Source: Sipunculus nudus
Lineage: Eukaryota; Annelida; Sipuncula; Golfingiida; Sipunculidae
NCBI GenBank assembly: GCA_026874595.1
Contig: CM049322.1
Location: 38,246,340 to 38,310,339 of the forward strand
DNA length: 64,000 nt
Reading direction: 5' to 3'
Positions 24,105-36,921 of the stretch are shown here, in pieces. Each line of letters starts with the position of its first letter. Positions within the stretch are counted from its first letter, which is position 1. Under the pieces are notes generated by a model. The model did not search any database, was not told the origin of the DNA, and saw nothing but the letters and a program-made list of their open reading frames with translations. The position numbers and the translations under genes are program-made.

Positions 24105-24820
24105 CGGTTGCTCATCCCTTTTTTTTCGCGTTCTTTTCTTTTCTCTTGCAATTCTTTTCTACCCCACTTCATCTCACCGTTTTTTTTCACCCTCTTTTTC
24201 TTTATATTCTTTTCTTCTACTCCTGTTTTTTTCCTACCATTATTTAATTTATATCTTTCCTTTACTACATTTTCCCTTTTTCTTTTTTTTTATACTTAAT
24301 ATTCTTTTCGTTAACAATATTTTTTCCTTTTCCCTCTTCTTTTTAGATTCTTATAATCTACCCTTGTTTTCCTTTCTTTTCTACTTTAATATCTCTTCCC
24401 TAATCTTCCCTCTTTTCGCCCTTTCTAATACTTTTATTAGTCTTTCTTACCTAAGTTTTGACCCTGTGCCCCTTTCTCTACTAACTTTTCCTTTGTAGCT
24501 TTTTATACGTTTATATTATTTTCTTCTTCTCCTTTACTCTTCTGCTTCCCCTTTTATCTTTCCTATACTTTTTCCCGTTTTACCTCTTTTACACGTTTCC
24601 GCTCTTTCTCTTCTAAATATTTTCCCTTTTCTTCGTTTCTTTCCAACTCAAGTATCTCGAATTTTATTCTTTCTCTGCCCCGTCTCTTCTCCTCCGTCCT
24701 ACCTGTACCTTATCATATACTTTATTCCGTCAACCCTTCTCTTTCTTCCTTTAATTTACTTTCACTTTTTCTCTCTTTTCCTTTTTCTGTTTTATTTTTC
24801 TATTTTATTTGAAATCCACT
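24105..24820. repeat. G-depleted pyrimidine-rich tract, about 700 bp
   Basis: The plus strand is almost entirely T, C and some A over roughly 700 bp, with few G residues, and is not a simple repeat. The open frames in it (for example 24,007-24,498) are Phe/Leu/Ser/Tyr-rich results of composition. Confidence 0.8.
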
Positions 24821-27800
24821 TGTTTCATGACGGTAATATAGGGTCCAGAGCTACATTTCATCAACTGGTTTTCGGGAGAGGCCGAATTTGTCTTACCACT
24901 CCAGTAGTACAATACAAAAGTACAATAAGTACAATAGACAAAAGATATTATTAAGTGGTATGCGATTTTGGCAGAGAAACGGATGGCAAAAGATCGAAGG
25001 TATATGGTATCCAGACTTTCTGGCTGTTGCGCAATGCATCCTACTCAGCACTGCTGAATCCAGCCCTCTCAGAGAAAGCCCGTTAGTTAGCTCTCAATGT
25101 TAGGGTCAGAAAGGCAGACAGTCTTACTTAAAGCTGTTAGTGCAGGTTAAAGCAAACGAGATTATGGCATTACTGCTCCCAGGGCCAGGTCTGTTGGATG
25201 TTTTAGTAGTCTCGCTTGGGTATATTCACCCCATCCACAAATTTTGAACATATTTAGAAACCTCAACTGAGGTCATAAATGTCGACAATGATTAAGTAGA
25301 TTAAGGGATAATATCCTGCACGTATTTACACCGGCCATAGTTTATTAGATATGACTTCCAATAGGGGATAGTGCCGGCACAGTGAATCTAGCAAAAAAAA
25401 AATGTAATGCGATTTCGTGTATTGCCAAGAAGTGAACGCTAGGGGTTTAGAATTTGGACTGAATTCGGCGTGATTGCATTCTCGGCATGTTCGTGTGTGC
25501 CAAAGAAGGCGATTGATGAACACATTTGGGGATTTACATAAAAAAAATTCTACAGACAATAGACGTTGTGCATCATGAGTGAGTCTCGGTCAGACTGTAA
25601 AAAGAGTCTCGCCAGCGCTGCTACAGTTGAATAGCACCATTACCACTGGACGTGATTGAAAATGGACAAGGATATTTCTAAATGAAAATGCTAACGTCGA
25701 TAATGACATATTGACATTTACTTTTGTACATGCTTTCTCTTGCAGGGTTTTTGCAGTAGAGCAGATAGCAAACGGAATTGAAATATCGGTATAGGAACAG
25801 GTGTTAAACCAGCAGCAGCTTAATTTTAAAGCTGAATACGTTTAAAATATTTTCAGCCATAGCCCATGTAGCCACGTGAGCACCCATGTCCCGATAAGGA
25901 AAGCGCAAACACCCGCAATATCCCAGCTTTCAGAAGTGAGAACTTTCTAAGCCTGAGCCAGCGCCCTTGCCGCCGCATACGGCAGAAGCGGGCTTTGGAA
26001 GCAGTTGGTGGTGAAATGAGTCAGAACTAATGTCAAGTGACAAATGCATAAGATGAGTAAAGGCAAGTCCGATGCCACTTGTTTAGATCCCTTACATTCT
26101 CCATAATAACATTTTGTTCGCCAGGTTATGAGGTATCACATTTCCCACTTATTTTTTGTTTATTTAGCAACTTCACACAAAGAGTGTACAAATGTTTCAA
26201 GGCAAACCATCCCAGAACACGATCTCAGTACCTCCCTTTAAGCTGTTTAACACCTTGTTTTGGTTTTGCGAACAAGTAAAAACAGTCCATCTGTGTCTTT
26301 ACGATAACAAGGCCACGTGACCTGAGGTCATATTTTGCGCATGCGCGACATATCTCAACCAAGGAATAGTCGTAACTGATCCATACATCGACTTTCATGT
26401 CTTCTGATATAACTCTGCTGGATGAACATCACGGTCCACGGGCCAAATGTAAATTTATTCTTGAACCTATCGCAACTTTTTTTGTTCGATATAGTTCCAG
26501 AGGCCCCAACGAAATGAAACGGATAGCACATCTGGCAGATGTTTCAGACAGTGGGAACATGTATTAACTTTTTGGGGCCAAATCAGTCAGGGCATCTCCT
26601 GATTCATATGTGTTGTAACCCAAGCGATACCTGGAGTCCCACGCGCTGATGTTGATGCCTGTGATCGCGTCCGGTCCACTATTTTATACAATTTTTTTTA
26701 ACTCGTTGACAGGAGTAAGCCGACGGTTTCAGGGCAATATTTATGGACGCTATTTATCGTATTAATCAATCATGCTGTATAAATGATTAGGCTGCTTCAA
26801 GAATCCATCAAGGCATGTAAAAGGGACCAGTTTTTGAGTTGAGCATATAAACCCTTTTCAAGCAATGAAGAACATTTGTTTTGTATTTTCTATGCAAGCT
26901 GGCAAACTTCCACGCATTGTGTCTCTTCGAGTAAAGGAGAAGATGGAGAGAAAACAAATTCTATTTTTATCATGAGTTGCTTTATTCAAATGTGCGTTTA
27001 CAGGTAAATTGTAATTACATATACATCGTTAATCATATATATGTAATACTACCTGATATTTATTGATTAATTTGCTACCGGCAACTTGCCTTGCCACAGA
27101 CACACTGATCAAATTACGGCGCAAATGAAGTCATATTGTGTATATGTCTAATCTAAATCCAAGAAATTCTATATGCAGTAAGCGACACGTACGTGATGAC
27201 CCGTGATGAGCACGTGACCCTCAGCGCCACGTGGACTTAACCCCATTCTCCAAAGTGTCAATAACCCGCTGTGCCTACCTCGGCTAGAACACCCTGATGC
27301 CCAGATTCCCATTAACCTTAATATCAGCTCCACAGGTGTGTGTCTAGGTACATGTTTACAAGCCAACAAGCCTCCCAGTAGGAGCTATAAGAGAGGCGAG
27401 ACAAAAATTAAATGTTCTTAAAGAAGGAAATGGGGTCAATGTGTTAATTGCTGAAACAGTTAATTGCTGAAACAGTTTCAACTCCTCGGTACGAAAAGTT
27501 GAGGTTATACCAAGAGAATACGTTATTTACACAATTTTGTTTAGTTATTCTTTTTGCAATTGGATTTGTTTGTGTAAAACCTTCCGAATTAAGAAGACAT
27601 TTTTATTCGTTACATAATTACATGCATGTTACCTGCATTTGATCCCCAGCTTAATTATTTTCATTTACTTTTCAAGTGACAACATGATTGTTTCCACTCA
27701 GAGGAGGTTTTGTTTCCATCCATGTCTGTTTGCTTGTTTGTATATCTGAGAGTGTATTCGCATGAACTGTTTTCTTGTTCTGGCAAGGGTAAAGGGCCGA

Positions 27801-29204
27801 ACCAGCAGAATTATTTTTTCTTCGGCAAAGTATGCGCTTTTCGAGTTTTCAAATCCGTTTGAAGGCAGTGTTCCCTAAATATTGGAAATGTTAAATGAGG
27901 AAAATATTGCCAATATGTGCAGTTCTAGTGAATACTTATCTCGGTGGGTATTTATAATAGAGTGACATGACATACCTCGAGTCGTCATGGTAGTCATACG
28001 GAAAAATGCACTACAATCCCCATCCATTCTATAGTAAACGATAGAATATTAGTCAATTGTTGGTATTCTAAAATTTTGGCTTTAGGTGAGAAATTTGTAC
28101 ATATAATAGACTTGTTGAACAAAACATTACGTTAATCCCTTCTCTATGACAACCGCCGTCTTTCCCAACGCCTCGCACGACTTGACGGACAGCCACATAC
28201 CTCGGCGGGATTGTTTATGTAGCCAATAACTGATGTAAACTTATATATGTCATGGGCATTTCCAAAATTGCTGAAACTTTATTGAATATTTTTTTTTGCG
28301 CATGATGGCTAGTGTTAGAACGTACACGAACAAATAAAGTTGGTCTTACTCAGCTCACTGAGAGTTACCTCGTGTCAAAAGGGACAAACATATTAGTTTC
28401 TTAATTCAGATTTTTATTGTTTTATTTTTGCTTTCAAACAAACCAACTTACCAACTAACGAAGAAATAAGCAGTCAGGGTTGAAAACATCACCTCCGTCG
28501 TGGAGTTAATAACATGACCTCCAGCCTGATGGCGTGTATGGGGGTATTAGCAGGACCATGAGGTGAAGAGGCCATTAAGTACACCTGTCACCAATGCCTC
28601 ATCAATCTCAGACTCCCGTAGCCATTGACAACGCATCTGGGAAGATGTTGAAGGTGACAGATTATTTATCAGCACGCCGTGATGCTGATGTTTCCTCCCT
28701 CAGCATCACTGCCACAAAGATGCTACAATCCTCATTGATGAAGTAATTGAGGCCGGGTTTAGACTCTTGGCGAGCTCATTACGGTTACACTATCGGCCCG
28801 TTACGATCCAGCGGTATTTATTACTGTCGTGTGTTTCAATATTGTTCTTGAGAGAAACCCTGCCCATGGACGGTTATTAATTCACGGTATAATTAAAATA
28901 CTATGTTTGGCTTTTTTTTATTTTTTTTGACCTGATTTATTGAGTGAAGCTTTTTTTCAGGTGTGCGAGTTAAACACTGGATTGTAGTAAATAATTAAGT
29001 TAATATGTTTTTTTTACCTTGGGGCTTATTTGAAACGACGATCCAATTCACATAATCCACATTGCAACTGGAATCAAATATGTCATTTATCCTTATATTT
29101 ATATACCTTCCATTTAGTTATTTCATTTTGATTGGATGTTTGTTACAGAAATGCCTACATTATTACAAAACAAAATGGAGTATATGTAAATTTAAAAAGA
29201 TTAA
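24821..29204. other. No gene seen over 4.4 kb
   Basis: Only short frames without domains. A 17-bp direct repeat (GTTAATTGCTGAAACA) occurs twice at about 27,443-27,477. No microsatellites of note. Parts such as 28,490-28,920 look unique and could be intronic or regulatory, but nothing in the sequence proves it. Confidence 0.5.
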
Positions 29205-29435
29205 GGCATAATGACGATTTAAGTGGGGATTACTATGACAAAAATATAATGATGATAAAGATGACACTGATGATCTTGACGATGACGGAGAGGTTGATGA
29301 AGATCATATATAAACCACGATAATAGTGATTAGGATGAAGATCACGATGATTATGATGATCACGAAGGCAATGATGGCAACGTCAAAAAATGGCAACGAA
29401 AAAAATGGATAAGGCGACGATGATGATGTTAATGA
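29205..29435. repeat. Degenerate GAT/GAC-rich simple sequence
   Basis: A purine-leaning stretch dominated by GATGAT, GACGAT and GATCAC words, an eroded trinucleotide repeat. Confidence 0.7.
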
Positions 29436-29514
29436 GAGAGACAGAAAAAAAGAAGAAAGAGATAGTTAAAGAAAGAAAGTAAAAGTAACAATAAATCTGC
29501 GTTAATAAGATACT

Positions 29515-29715
29515 TTACATTTGCGAATAATCCTTGATGACGTTCACGAATCCGGATCATGTGCCGAATACATATGAAAATCTTATCGATAGTCGATTCC
29601 CGAAATGCCCTGAAATTTCATAAGATTCCGTTCTTGTTATGTTGTAAACCAAGAGTAAAACACAAAGACACACGCATAGCCTCCTAGCAGAGGCATTAAG
29701 TGAGAAGTGATTCGA
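29515..29715 (+). mobile_element. GCCTCCGC-ended repeat, 3' half
   Basis: Matches 12,668-12,880 in order: ACATTTGCGAATA, TTGATGACGTTCACGAATC, GGATCATGTGC, TTCCCGAAATG, AAGATTC, TTGTAAAC, ACGCATA. It ends in GCCTCCTAGCAGAGGCATTAA, which folds into a terminal hairpin. Confidence 0.7.
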
Positions 29716-31009
29716 AAAACAAATGTAGTTTTTGTCTTACAAACAAGTGACGCGTAAGAAAAGAGAGCATGCAACAGAAAGATTTACAGTGTAATGGAGA
29801 GATACGAAACACCAACCATACAACAATAGAAAATGAAGGATTCATCTGGTGGCGCTTTTATGCAGTTTTCTTGCGGGGGCCGAGTATGCTATCATATGCT
29901 ACGGCCTATGTTAAATCAATGCTCGGTCTCTTATCTATTACCCATGCAATAACAACTTCCCGTACTGTAATAGGAGTCATTGTACCATGTGCGAAAGAGA
30001 AAGTTTTATCCTTATAATTTTCCCTTCGAAGGATTTATCAAAAGATGCGTAACGGATGCAGATCAGTATATTGTGCGTCCTTGCAATCCAATATTGCCGG
30101 CGACCCTGGTAAAGCATTTTTTTGTGGAACCGTGTTTTTTAATCAATCGCACGTGCGACTTCTGAGTTATTGACATAAGCAGGATATAAATATAACTTCA
30201 TATACTTTCACTAACTTATATAATATATTTTCATGAAACTAATAAAATACACGCATTCGTATTTATATATATTAGCTGCTCCCGTGGAAAATCCACGGCT
30301 CTATCTGATGCATATTTTTGTAATGAGTTGATAGGCACTGAACGAAGCATATTTTAATCCTAAGATTTTTGCAGGAACTTTTGTCATGTGTTTCACTTAT
30401 ATAATATAAAGATTACTTCTGCTAGAATTCTCCAGGAACACTCTTCCCAAAAAAAATCAGCATAGAAAGAAAAACTATTCATATTTCAGAAATCACACCA
30501 AAAAATATTTTTTTATCCTGATAACAACATACGTTAGACAGCTTCATGGCTTTGAAAATTTCGTAGATATAACGATTGTATAAAGAAGCATTCTACTGTG
30601 AAAATATATCAAAGATGCTTTGTATTAGTTGAACCTCAGGCGACATCGTGAAACACGATGTTTTTTTTTCAGTGTAGTCATTTGAGGGTATAGTCTAAGG
30701 CATGTTAACAGACACATGCGTTATTTGTATACAAATGCATATGTCGTTGAAGTCCCTTTTCAAAACGTATAGCTGCCAATGTCAAAAAGATAGGCCCAGA
30801 AAAATATATTCCAACATTATTAATTTGTTTGTTTAATTACTGTAAATTGTCATGGAATAATCAAGTCTGATGCAAAATTTACAACTCTCCCAGATAAAAA
30901 GAAAGCAGGTAGACATATTTCGATGAAAGCATTTATAGCAAAGAAACCACTTCAGCCTTGGTCCGTTGCATTGTCTTTCAGCAAATTAACAAAAATGTAA
31001 TATACAGAT
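29716..31009. other. No gene seen; one perfect small hairpin
   Basis: At 30,282-30,298 CCGTGGAAAATCCACGG is a perfect 7-bp stem with a 3-base loop, next to TATATATTAGCTG. Nothing else recognised. Confidence 0.5.
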
Positions 31010-31630
31010 TTTGCTTAAAATTTGTAGAGGGATAGAGTAAAACTGCATCCGTAATCCATTACATTTATCGGGGTAATCGGAATCACCATAATATATTTTT
31101 TAGTGCCATATATCATCACATCTACAAAAAAAAAAATAATTATAAGGGGTTATTCCTTTGTCCCCAAGTAGAAGCCGCCAAATCGTATGCAGTTGTACTG
31201 CCCCTTGCATGTTTCTTAACCATGACAATGTTTTACATGAAACGTGCACGTATGAACGAACGACTGATAAGTAGATTCTCGCCGGGGTTTTATAGTCCCC
31301 AAGAGACTGAAGACTTTTTGCTCAAACAACTCATAAATCAGCCAAAATATTAAAACCATGGTTATCATGGAAAGATGCTTCTGAATGTATAAAATCAACA
31401 TACCTGTAAATCTATAAAAAGGGTGATCGTGTAAAGGGTCTCAGCTCTGTGTGTCCACTCAACGGAAAAGTGCTCCCTATTAAAAGATTCATGTGGACAT
31501 GTGTTCCGCGCTTTAATTTAAAATCTTTACTCCCTTTTGACAGGGTAAACTGCCTTAACAGGCAATATAATGGAAATAGGATTCAGTGGGGATTACAGGT
31601 CGCCTGCTGAATAACCGTGACAGGAGAAAA
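31010..31630 (+). repeat. 600-bp repeat family, unit R1
   Basis: Direct relative of the next unit. Shared blocks are TTCCTTTGTCCCC..GT.GAAGCC, CATGAAACG, ACGACTGATA, ACCATGGTTATCATGGAAAGA, GAATGTATAAAATCAACATA and CATGTGG. No coding frame. Confidence 0.75.
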
Positions 31631-31639
31631 ATGTTTTGC

Positions 31640-32660
31640 TGAACATTTGTAGTGGGTTAGGGTAAAGACATATCAATAGTCTATTTCATTTTGGAGGTAA
31701 TAAGAATCGCGACAATAAATGTTTTCTTATAAACTATTATGACAAAGGACCATTCCTTTGTCCCCGTGTGGAAGCCACCCATTCGTATTTATTTGTTCTG
31801 CCACTCGCAAGGTGAATTCGTGTTACTTAAGCATGACAGTGTTCACACATGAAACGCATACACGTAAACACATGACTGATATTAAAGGAGATTCAGATCG
31901 AGGTCTGTCCGCCCTGACCACAGATTCTAGTTTGTTATCAATTTAAAGATGTACTGGTGATATTTTTTCATGTTTCACTGTCCCTACAGCTAACACGAAT
32001 GGTAATTAGGTTGTTGGGCTTCTTTTTGAAAAAAAAAAACTTCATAAAACACATGACTTGGCCGAACTTTTGAAACCATGGTTATCATGGAAAGATATAT
32101 TTGAATGTATAAAAATCAACATACCTATAACCAATAAAAAAATGTCAAACGGTGGTCACATCACTGGACTCAGTGCCCAGTGTTGACCAAACTGAAAAGC
32201 CCTCGCATTGAAAGCAAAGTCATGTGGTCTTTGGATTGAAACCCTTTAAATTCCTTAAGAGGCATTAAAATGGATATGAGGGATCAATGGGGATTATAGT
32301 GGACCCGCGTGACCGCATATTGCAAGGAAATGCCTTTTGTGCAGGACATGCGCTCTGGCCACGGTCTCAACAGGCCAGTGAAAATCCTCGAGGCGCCTCC
32401 ATAAAAAGCGTCATAGGCGTGGAGGACCTTGCAGGAAAAAAGAAATAGGGGCACCTAATGGGGGAATATTAAAAAAAAAATAATTATTCAGTTTAATAGG
32501 GCATAATTCCGCAAAATAAAACAAAATTGTCCTAGAAGAGCACACCATTGATACGTCTGCCGAATTCGGAGAGTCAAATCAGAACGGAAGCAGGTATAAA
32601 CCGTGGTCTAGAAAAAAAAACAGCTCCGTATTAATTATATTGATATATAGATAGATACTG
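31640..32660 (+). repeat. 600-bp family unit R2 and left arm of an inverted repeat
   Basis: The first half repeats R1. From about 31,868 to 32,660 the sequence pairs with the reverse complement of 33,226-34,030. Matching blocks include ACACATGACTGATAT, AAAGATGTACTG, CCATGGTTATCATG, GTCATGTGGT, GGCGTGGAGGACCTT, GGGGGAATATTAAA and GTATTAATTATAT. Confidence 0.8.
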
Positions 32661-33225
32661 CTCGGAAGTAATTGCCCAATGTAAAACAGCTGTGTCTGTA
32701 AAAATACTTATATGTTTTCATGACACTAATAAAATACACACATTTTTTTTTCAATTTAAAACAGCTGAGCTCGATAAAAATACATGCACTGCGTTCATGA
32801 TGAAATCCTATTTTTATATAATCTTGACATTCGCCGTACTGTAACGTAACCGTACGTTGTATGCGCTTATATACTTTTATCGGATTTCATATTGTGATTC
32901 TCCATGATGGTGTATTAACATGCTTGAAGATAGTAGTTGTATTAGTAGTAGTAGTCATAGTAATAATAATGATAATAATGTGTATTAACATGCATGAAGA
33001 TAGTAGTTGTATTAGTAGATGTAGTAGTAGTAACACTAATGATGATAATGATTATTATTATTAGAGTTAAAACTCGCCTGACGACCACCTCGGTTTGCGA
33101 CCACCTCAAAATAGCGACAACCTTTTCATGGTCCCAATGATTTTTATTTGTTCTTTATATCAAGCCTCGCTAAAGTCATCCACCTCACAAATGCAGCTGT
33201 TTTATCAGTTTCCTTTCAATGGTCG
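32661..33225. other. Spacer between inverted-repeat arms, with trinucleotide repeats
   Basis: About 565 bp. It holds a 70-bp direct duplication (starts about 32,908 and 32,978) with AGATAGTAGTTGTATTAGTAG, and (TAG)/(ATA)-type repeats. A CTCGCCTGACGACCACCTC block at 33,070-33,090 looks like a degraded transposon end. Confidence 0.6.
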
Positions 33226-34030
33226 TATAATTTTCTATATAATTAATACGCAGTAGAGTTTTTTTTCTGGACATTGGTCTACCTCCTTCTGTTCTAATTT
33301 GACCTTTAAAATTCGGCACATGTATCGGCGGTGCGCTTTTCTAGGAAACGTTTCTTTTTTTTATATTTCGGGATTATGCCCTTTAAGGCTGCATAATTAA
33401 TAATTTAATATTCCCCCAATACGTGCCCCTTTTTTAGTGCTAAAAGGTCCTCCACGCCTGTAGCGTTTTTACGGGAGGCTTCTCGGGGAATTTCCTGTAT
33501 TTCGAGCTCACTGGCCACAGAGCTTATTGTGCAAATCGCGGTCACAGTTCCACTCTAACCTCCATGAACCGATTACTTCTGTCCAAAGGAAGTAAAGCTG
33601 TTTTTTTAAATTCAAAACAATGACCACATGACTTAGTTTTCAAAGCAAGGGCTTATCAGTTGGGTTAACACTACGACCAGTGTTAAACCTCCATTTGGTA
33701 TTTTTATGAGTTTAAAGGTATGTTAATTTCAATATATTTATAGATATCTTTTCATAATAACCATGATTTAAAAAATGTATCCAATTTATGGGTTATTTGG
33801 GAAAAAATGTTATTCAAATCAACAACCTACAATTTAAACGAAATTCCCTTTGGGGGGAGGGGATAGATGCACACATGCTTTTTTTTGGGATCCGCAATCT
33901 CCAGGGACTTTCAAACATGAAAATATATTATCAGTACATCTTTTAACCGATGGTGGTTCTATTAACAAACTATATTTTGCAGTCAGAGACTAAAACATAA
34001 AAAAAATCGCCATATCAGTCATGTGTTTCC
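33226..34030 (-). repeat. Right arm of the ~800-bp inverted repeat
   Basis: The reverse complement of this segment follows 31,868-32,660 block by block with many substitutions and small indels. The arms enclose a ~565-bp spacer, so the locus could fold into a long imperfect hairpin if transcribed. Confidence 0.8.
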
Positions 34031-34189
34031 TGGAGAAACCTAGCACATGGGATCTTTATATCGTGAGCAACAGTACATTTGAAAAGCAGGATAAAATTAG
34101 CGACAGTCAGTTCCTACCAGCTCATCACAAAATAATTAATATATAGAACCATTGATTTCCAACGGGCACATCTAGTTATTATTGATATA

Positions 34190-34215
34190 ATTATTTTTAT
34201 TATTATTACGATGAT

Positions 34216-34253
<38 letters not shown>

Positions 34254-34330
34254 TAATAATAATCATCATCATCATTGTCGTCGTAATCACCACCACCACC
34301 ATTATCATCATCATCATCAACATAATCTAT
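34190..34330. repeat. Compound trinucleotide repeat
   Basis: (ATT)n, (GAT)n, (AAT)n, (CAT)n, (CAC)n and (CAT)n blocks follow one another. GATGATGATGG on the left and CATCATCATC on the right face each other as an imperfect palindrome. Confidence 0.9.
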
Positions 34331-35150
34331 TTTTGTTATCATTTCTTTCCTTTTTTTAATTCTTATTTTATTCATTATGCAGTACTAGTATTATTTATCA
34401 GGGATTAACGAGAAATCCGAAAATATAGAAATAAGGATTTCCTTTAGTATTTCTACTGAAAGAAACGATAATAACTCGCTAATTTGGGTTACAATAAGAC
34501 ACTTATAAAAGCATAATTATAAAAAAGTGATATTATTCTTCAAACGTTAAAGTCCGTTTAACCAGGCTACGTTCTCTAACTTGGAAAATGTACTTTGATG
34601 GAGTCGTCTTAAAGAGAAGCGGGTAGTACTTTAATTCCTCGCTACCGCCTTTTTCTAAAGTTTAAAAATCATTTGTAAATTGATTTTTGAGAAGACTTAA
34701 TGATCCTTGTTAATAAAAACTCAAAGATGTAAAAAGTTAAGTAGCGAAGATACATCACATAAGCAGATAAAAAAAGTTGATTTCAGACAGCAACATCAAT
34801 AGAAAACAGGCAAATAAGAAAAAGCGTGCTCTTTGCAAGTCAAAGTTTGTGACACGAGGTATCCTTTACAAAATCGACATGCCACAAAACGTGACCGCTG
34901 TTCGCAGGACTTCCAGGTTTCGCTTTTCCCGTAAAAAGACACAGCTGATATATATGACGGTTCCTTACCTTAACCGAGGAAAGTAAAAAATTAAGATTCT
35001 TGAAAAGGCAGGTTTCATGTTATATTTCCCACGTGTGCTTGCTGTTTCAATGTACTCTAATTTGATTACATCGCGTTCCTGGTAAACGTCATATTTCCGG
35101 GTGGAGGTCATTTAAAGTTATGTCGTGTGACTAATTCTAATGGTGTAAAG

Positions 35151-35166
35151 CCCCCCCCCCCCCCCC
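35151..35166. repeat. C16 homopolymer
   Basis: Sixteen consecutive C residues, G-quadruplex-capable on the minus strand. Confidence 0.97.
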
Positions 35167-35269
35167 ACCTCCCAGTATTCTGAAATTTGAAAAGGAGATA
35201 AGTTGAAATAGCTAAACCATGGGAAACCAGGGCTGTACTGCGTTGTGCATTTATATTTTGAGAGTTAAT

Positions 35270-35403
35270 TGTGACTGGGAATCATTTAATTTTATACGTC
35301 CTTCAATCAAGCACTTTTCCAATTTTTTTTTTTCTTTTTTAGATATCTCGAATAAGTGATGGACCAAACTTGATTGTCTTTTAATATCAGTAGAATATAC
35401 GCT
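35270..35403 (+). repeat. Direct repeat, left copy (about 134 bp)
   Basis: Starts TGTGACTGGGAATCATTTAA and ends AATATCAGTAGAATAT. The partner at 36,033-36,168 is nearly identical, differing mainly in T-run length. The 629 bp between them are unrelated to the flanks. Confidence 0.93.
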
Positions 35404-36032
35404 CCCGAGGCAGCGGAAATCCTGCGCTTCTAAAGAAGCAACGGATTTTTACGCTGCCAGCTTTGACCGTTTATGATATATTTAGACACCAGACGGCGGA
35501 TCGTTGTCCGCTGAAATAAACGTGCGTATGATGTGACAAGCAGCCAACCAGATGCCAATAAACAAACCCTCGACAGGCATCGTGGCTCCGCCCATAGCTG
35601 CGCTTCAAGCGCCGCATGATGAGAGTTTACGGTTGAATTTAAATTGCTCCCTCTGCGTTCTCGCATCATCGACCGATTCGATTATGACATTATGACTGTG
35701 TCAACGTAGCCATGTATCTGTTGTCTGCAGAACTGAAACCAGCCAGCGAGGTGTGCACGCAGCCTTTGTTGTTTCGTTTCGTTTGAATTACAGCTCACCG
35801 GCCGAGTTCAGACGGTTACCGGGGCGATGAGCTGTCACTCAAAACGAAATGAACATGATTGGCTCCGTGTACTCCTCGCTTGGCTTTGTCTTCCAGCACA
35901 AGGTCTCATCTGATTGGACAAAAATACAGTGCTCCCCTCTGTTGTAGCAATTCAGGATACGAGGTCATAACAAACAGCGCTTACGATATAGGTAGTATGC
36001 CTATAGTAAAAGCGACGTGTAAAAAGCGTAAA

Positions 36033-36168
36033 TGTGACTGGGAATCATTTAATTTTATACGTCCTCCAATCAAGCACTTTTCCTATTCTTTTTTTTTTTC
36101 TTTTTTTAGATATCTCGAATAAGTGATGGACCTAACTTGATTGTCTTTTAATATCAGTAGAATATTAC
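36033..36168 (+). repeat. Direct repeat, right copy
   Basis: Partner of 35,270-35,403. The near-identity implies a recent tandem duplication or an insertion that copied its flank. Confidence 0.93.
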
Positions 36169-36921
36169 TCGTTATTGTGCAGGTACAGGATAATGCTATC
36201 AGCCATGTTCGTCCAAAAAGGTTTTTCCAAGCGCAGAACTCACTGTGGTAGACCCTTCGCGAAATGTGTTATGTCATTTTCTTAATTTATTTAGGGGGGC
36301 GGGGCATATATAATTTGTTAGGACGCATCTTTAACTTCAAGTAAAACAACGACAATTCCGAGGCGTAGCCACAGGAGTTAAATAGGTTCAGTAGACGAAA
36401 CATCCGAGGTTTCAATATCATGCCTTTGAGACCAAGTCCGGGATCGTACCAGTTATCTTTCCCTCCGGTACAAAAAATCAACTACTATGTCTCACCCTAC
36501 CCCTTTACCTCTAACTAAAAAACACATTAAACCTACTTATATTACGTTTAACAGCTAGTTTATAAACATACACCTTATGTTACTATATTTACGAGAAAGA
36601 CGACCCTTTGGGGCCAGACAATTGATTATCAAGCGGAAAAATTAATATCTCCCGCCCCGGGAACTAAGTCTCCATGGAGGTGACTTTGGTGATGCTTTAT
36701 AAATATTCATTAATAAGTGCCATGGGCGAAATCGGCTGCGACGATGGAGCACAATAGATTGATCTGCAAGGTACATCCATATATATATATATATATATAT
36801 ATACATACATCCTTTTTAATGCATAACATTCGATTAAATGCAATTTCATGTTACCGGGTGGGTTAGACTGAATCGAGGGTAAGTTGCAGTCGTCATTTAT
36901 ATGTATTTATATATTTATGTA

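Larger units (their letters stand above)
34331..36399. other. No gene seen; direct repeat pair and C16 run
   Basis: Contains C16 at 35,151-35,166 and a direct repeat pair reported separately. Other sequence appears unique, with no recognised coding frame. Confidence 0.5.
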
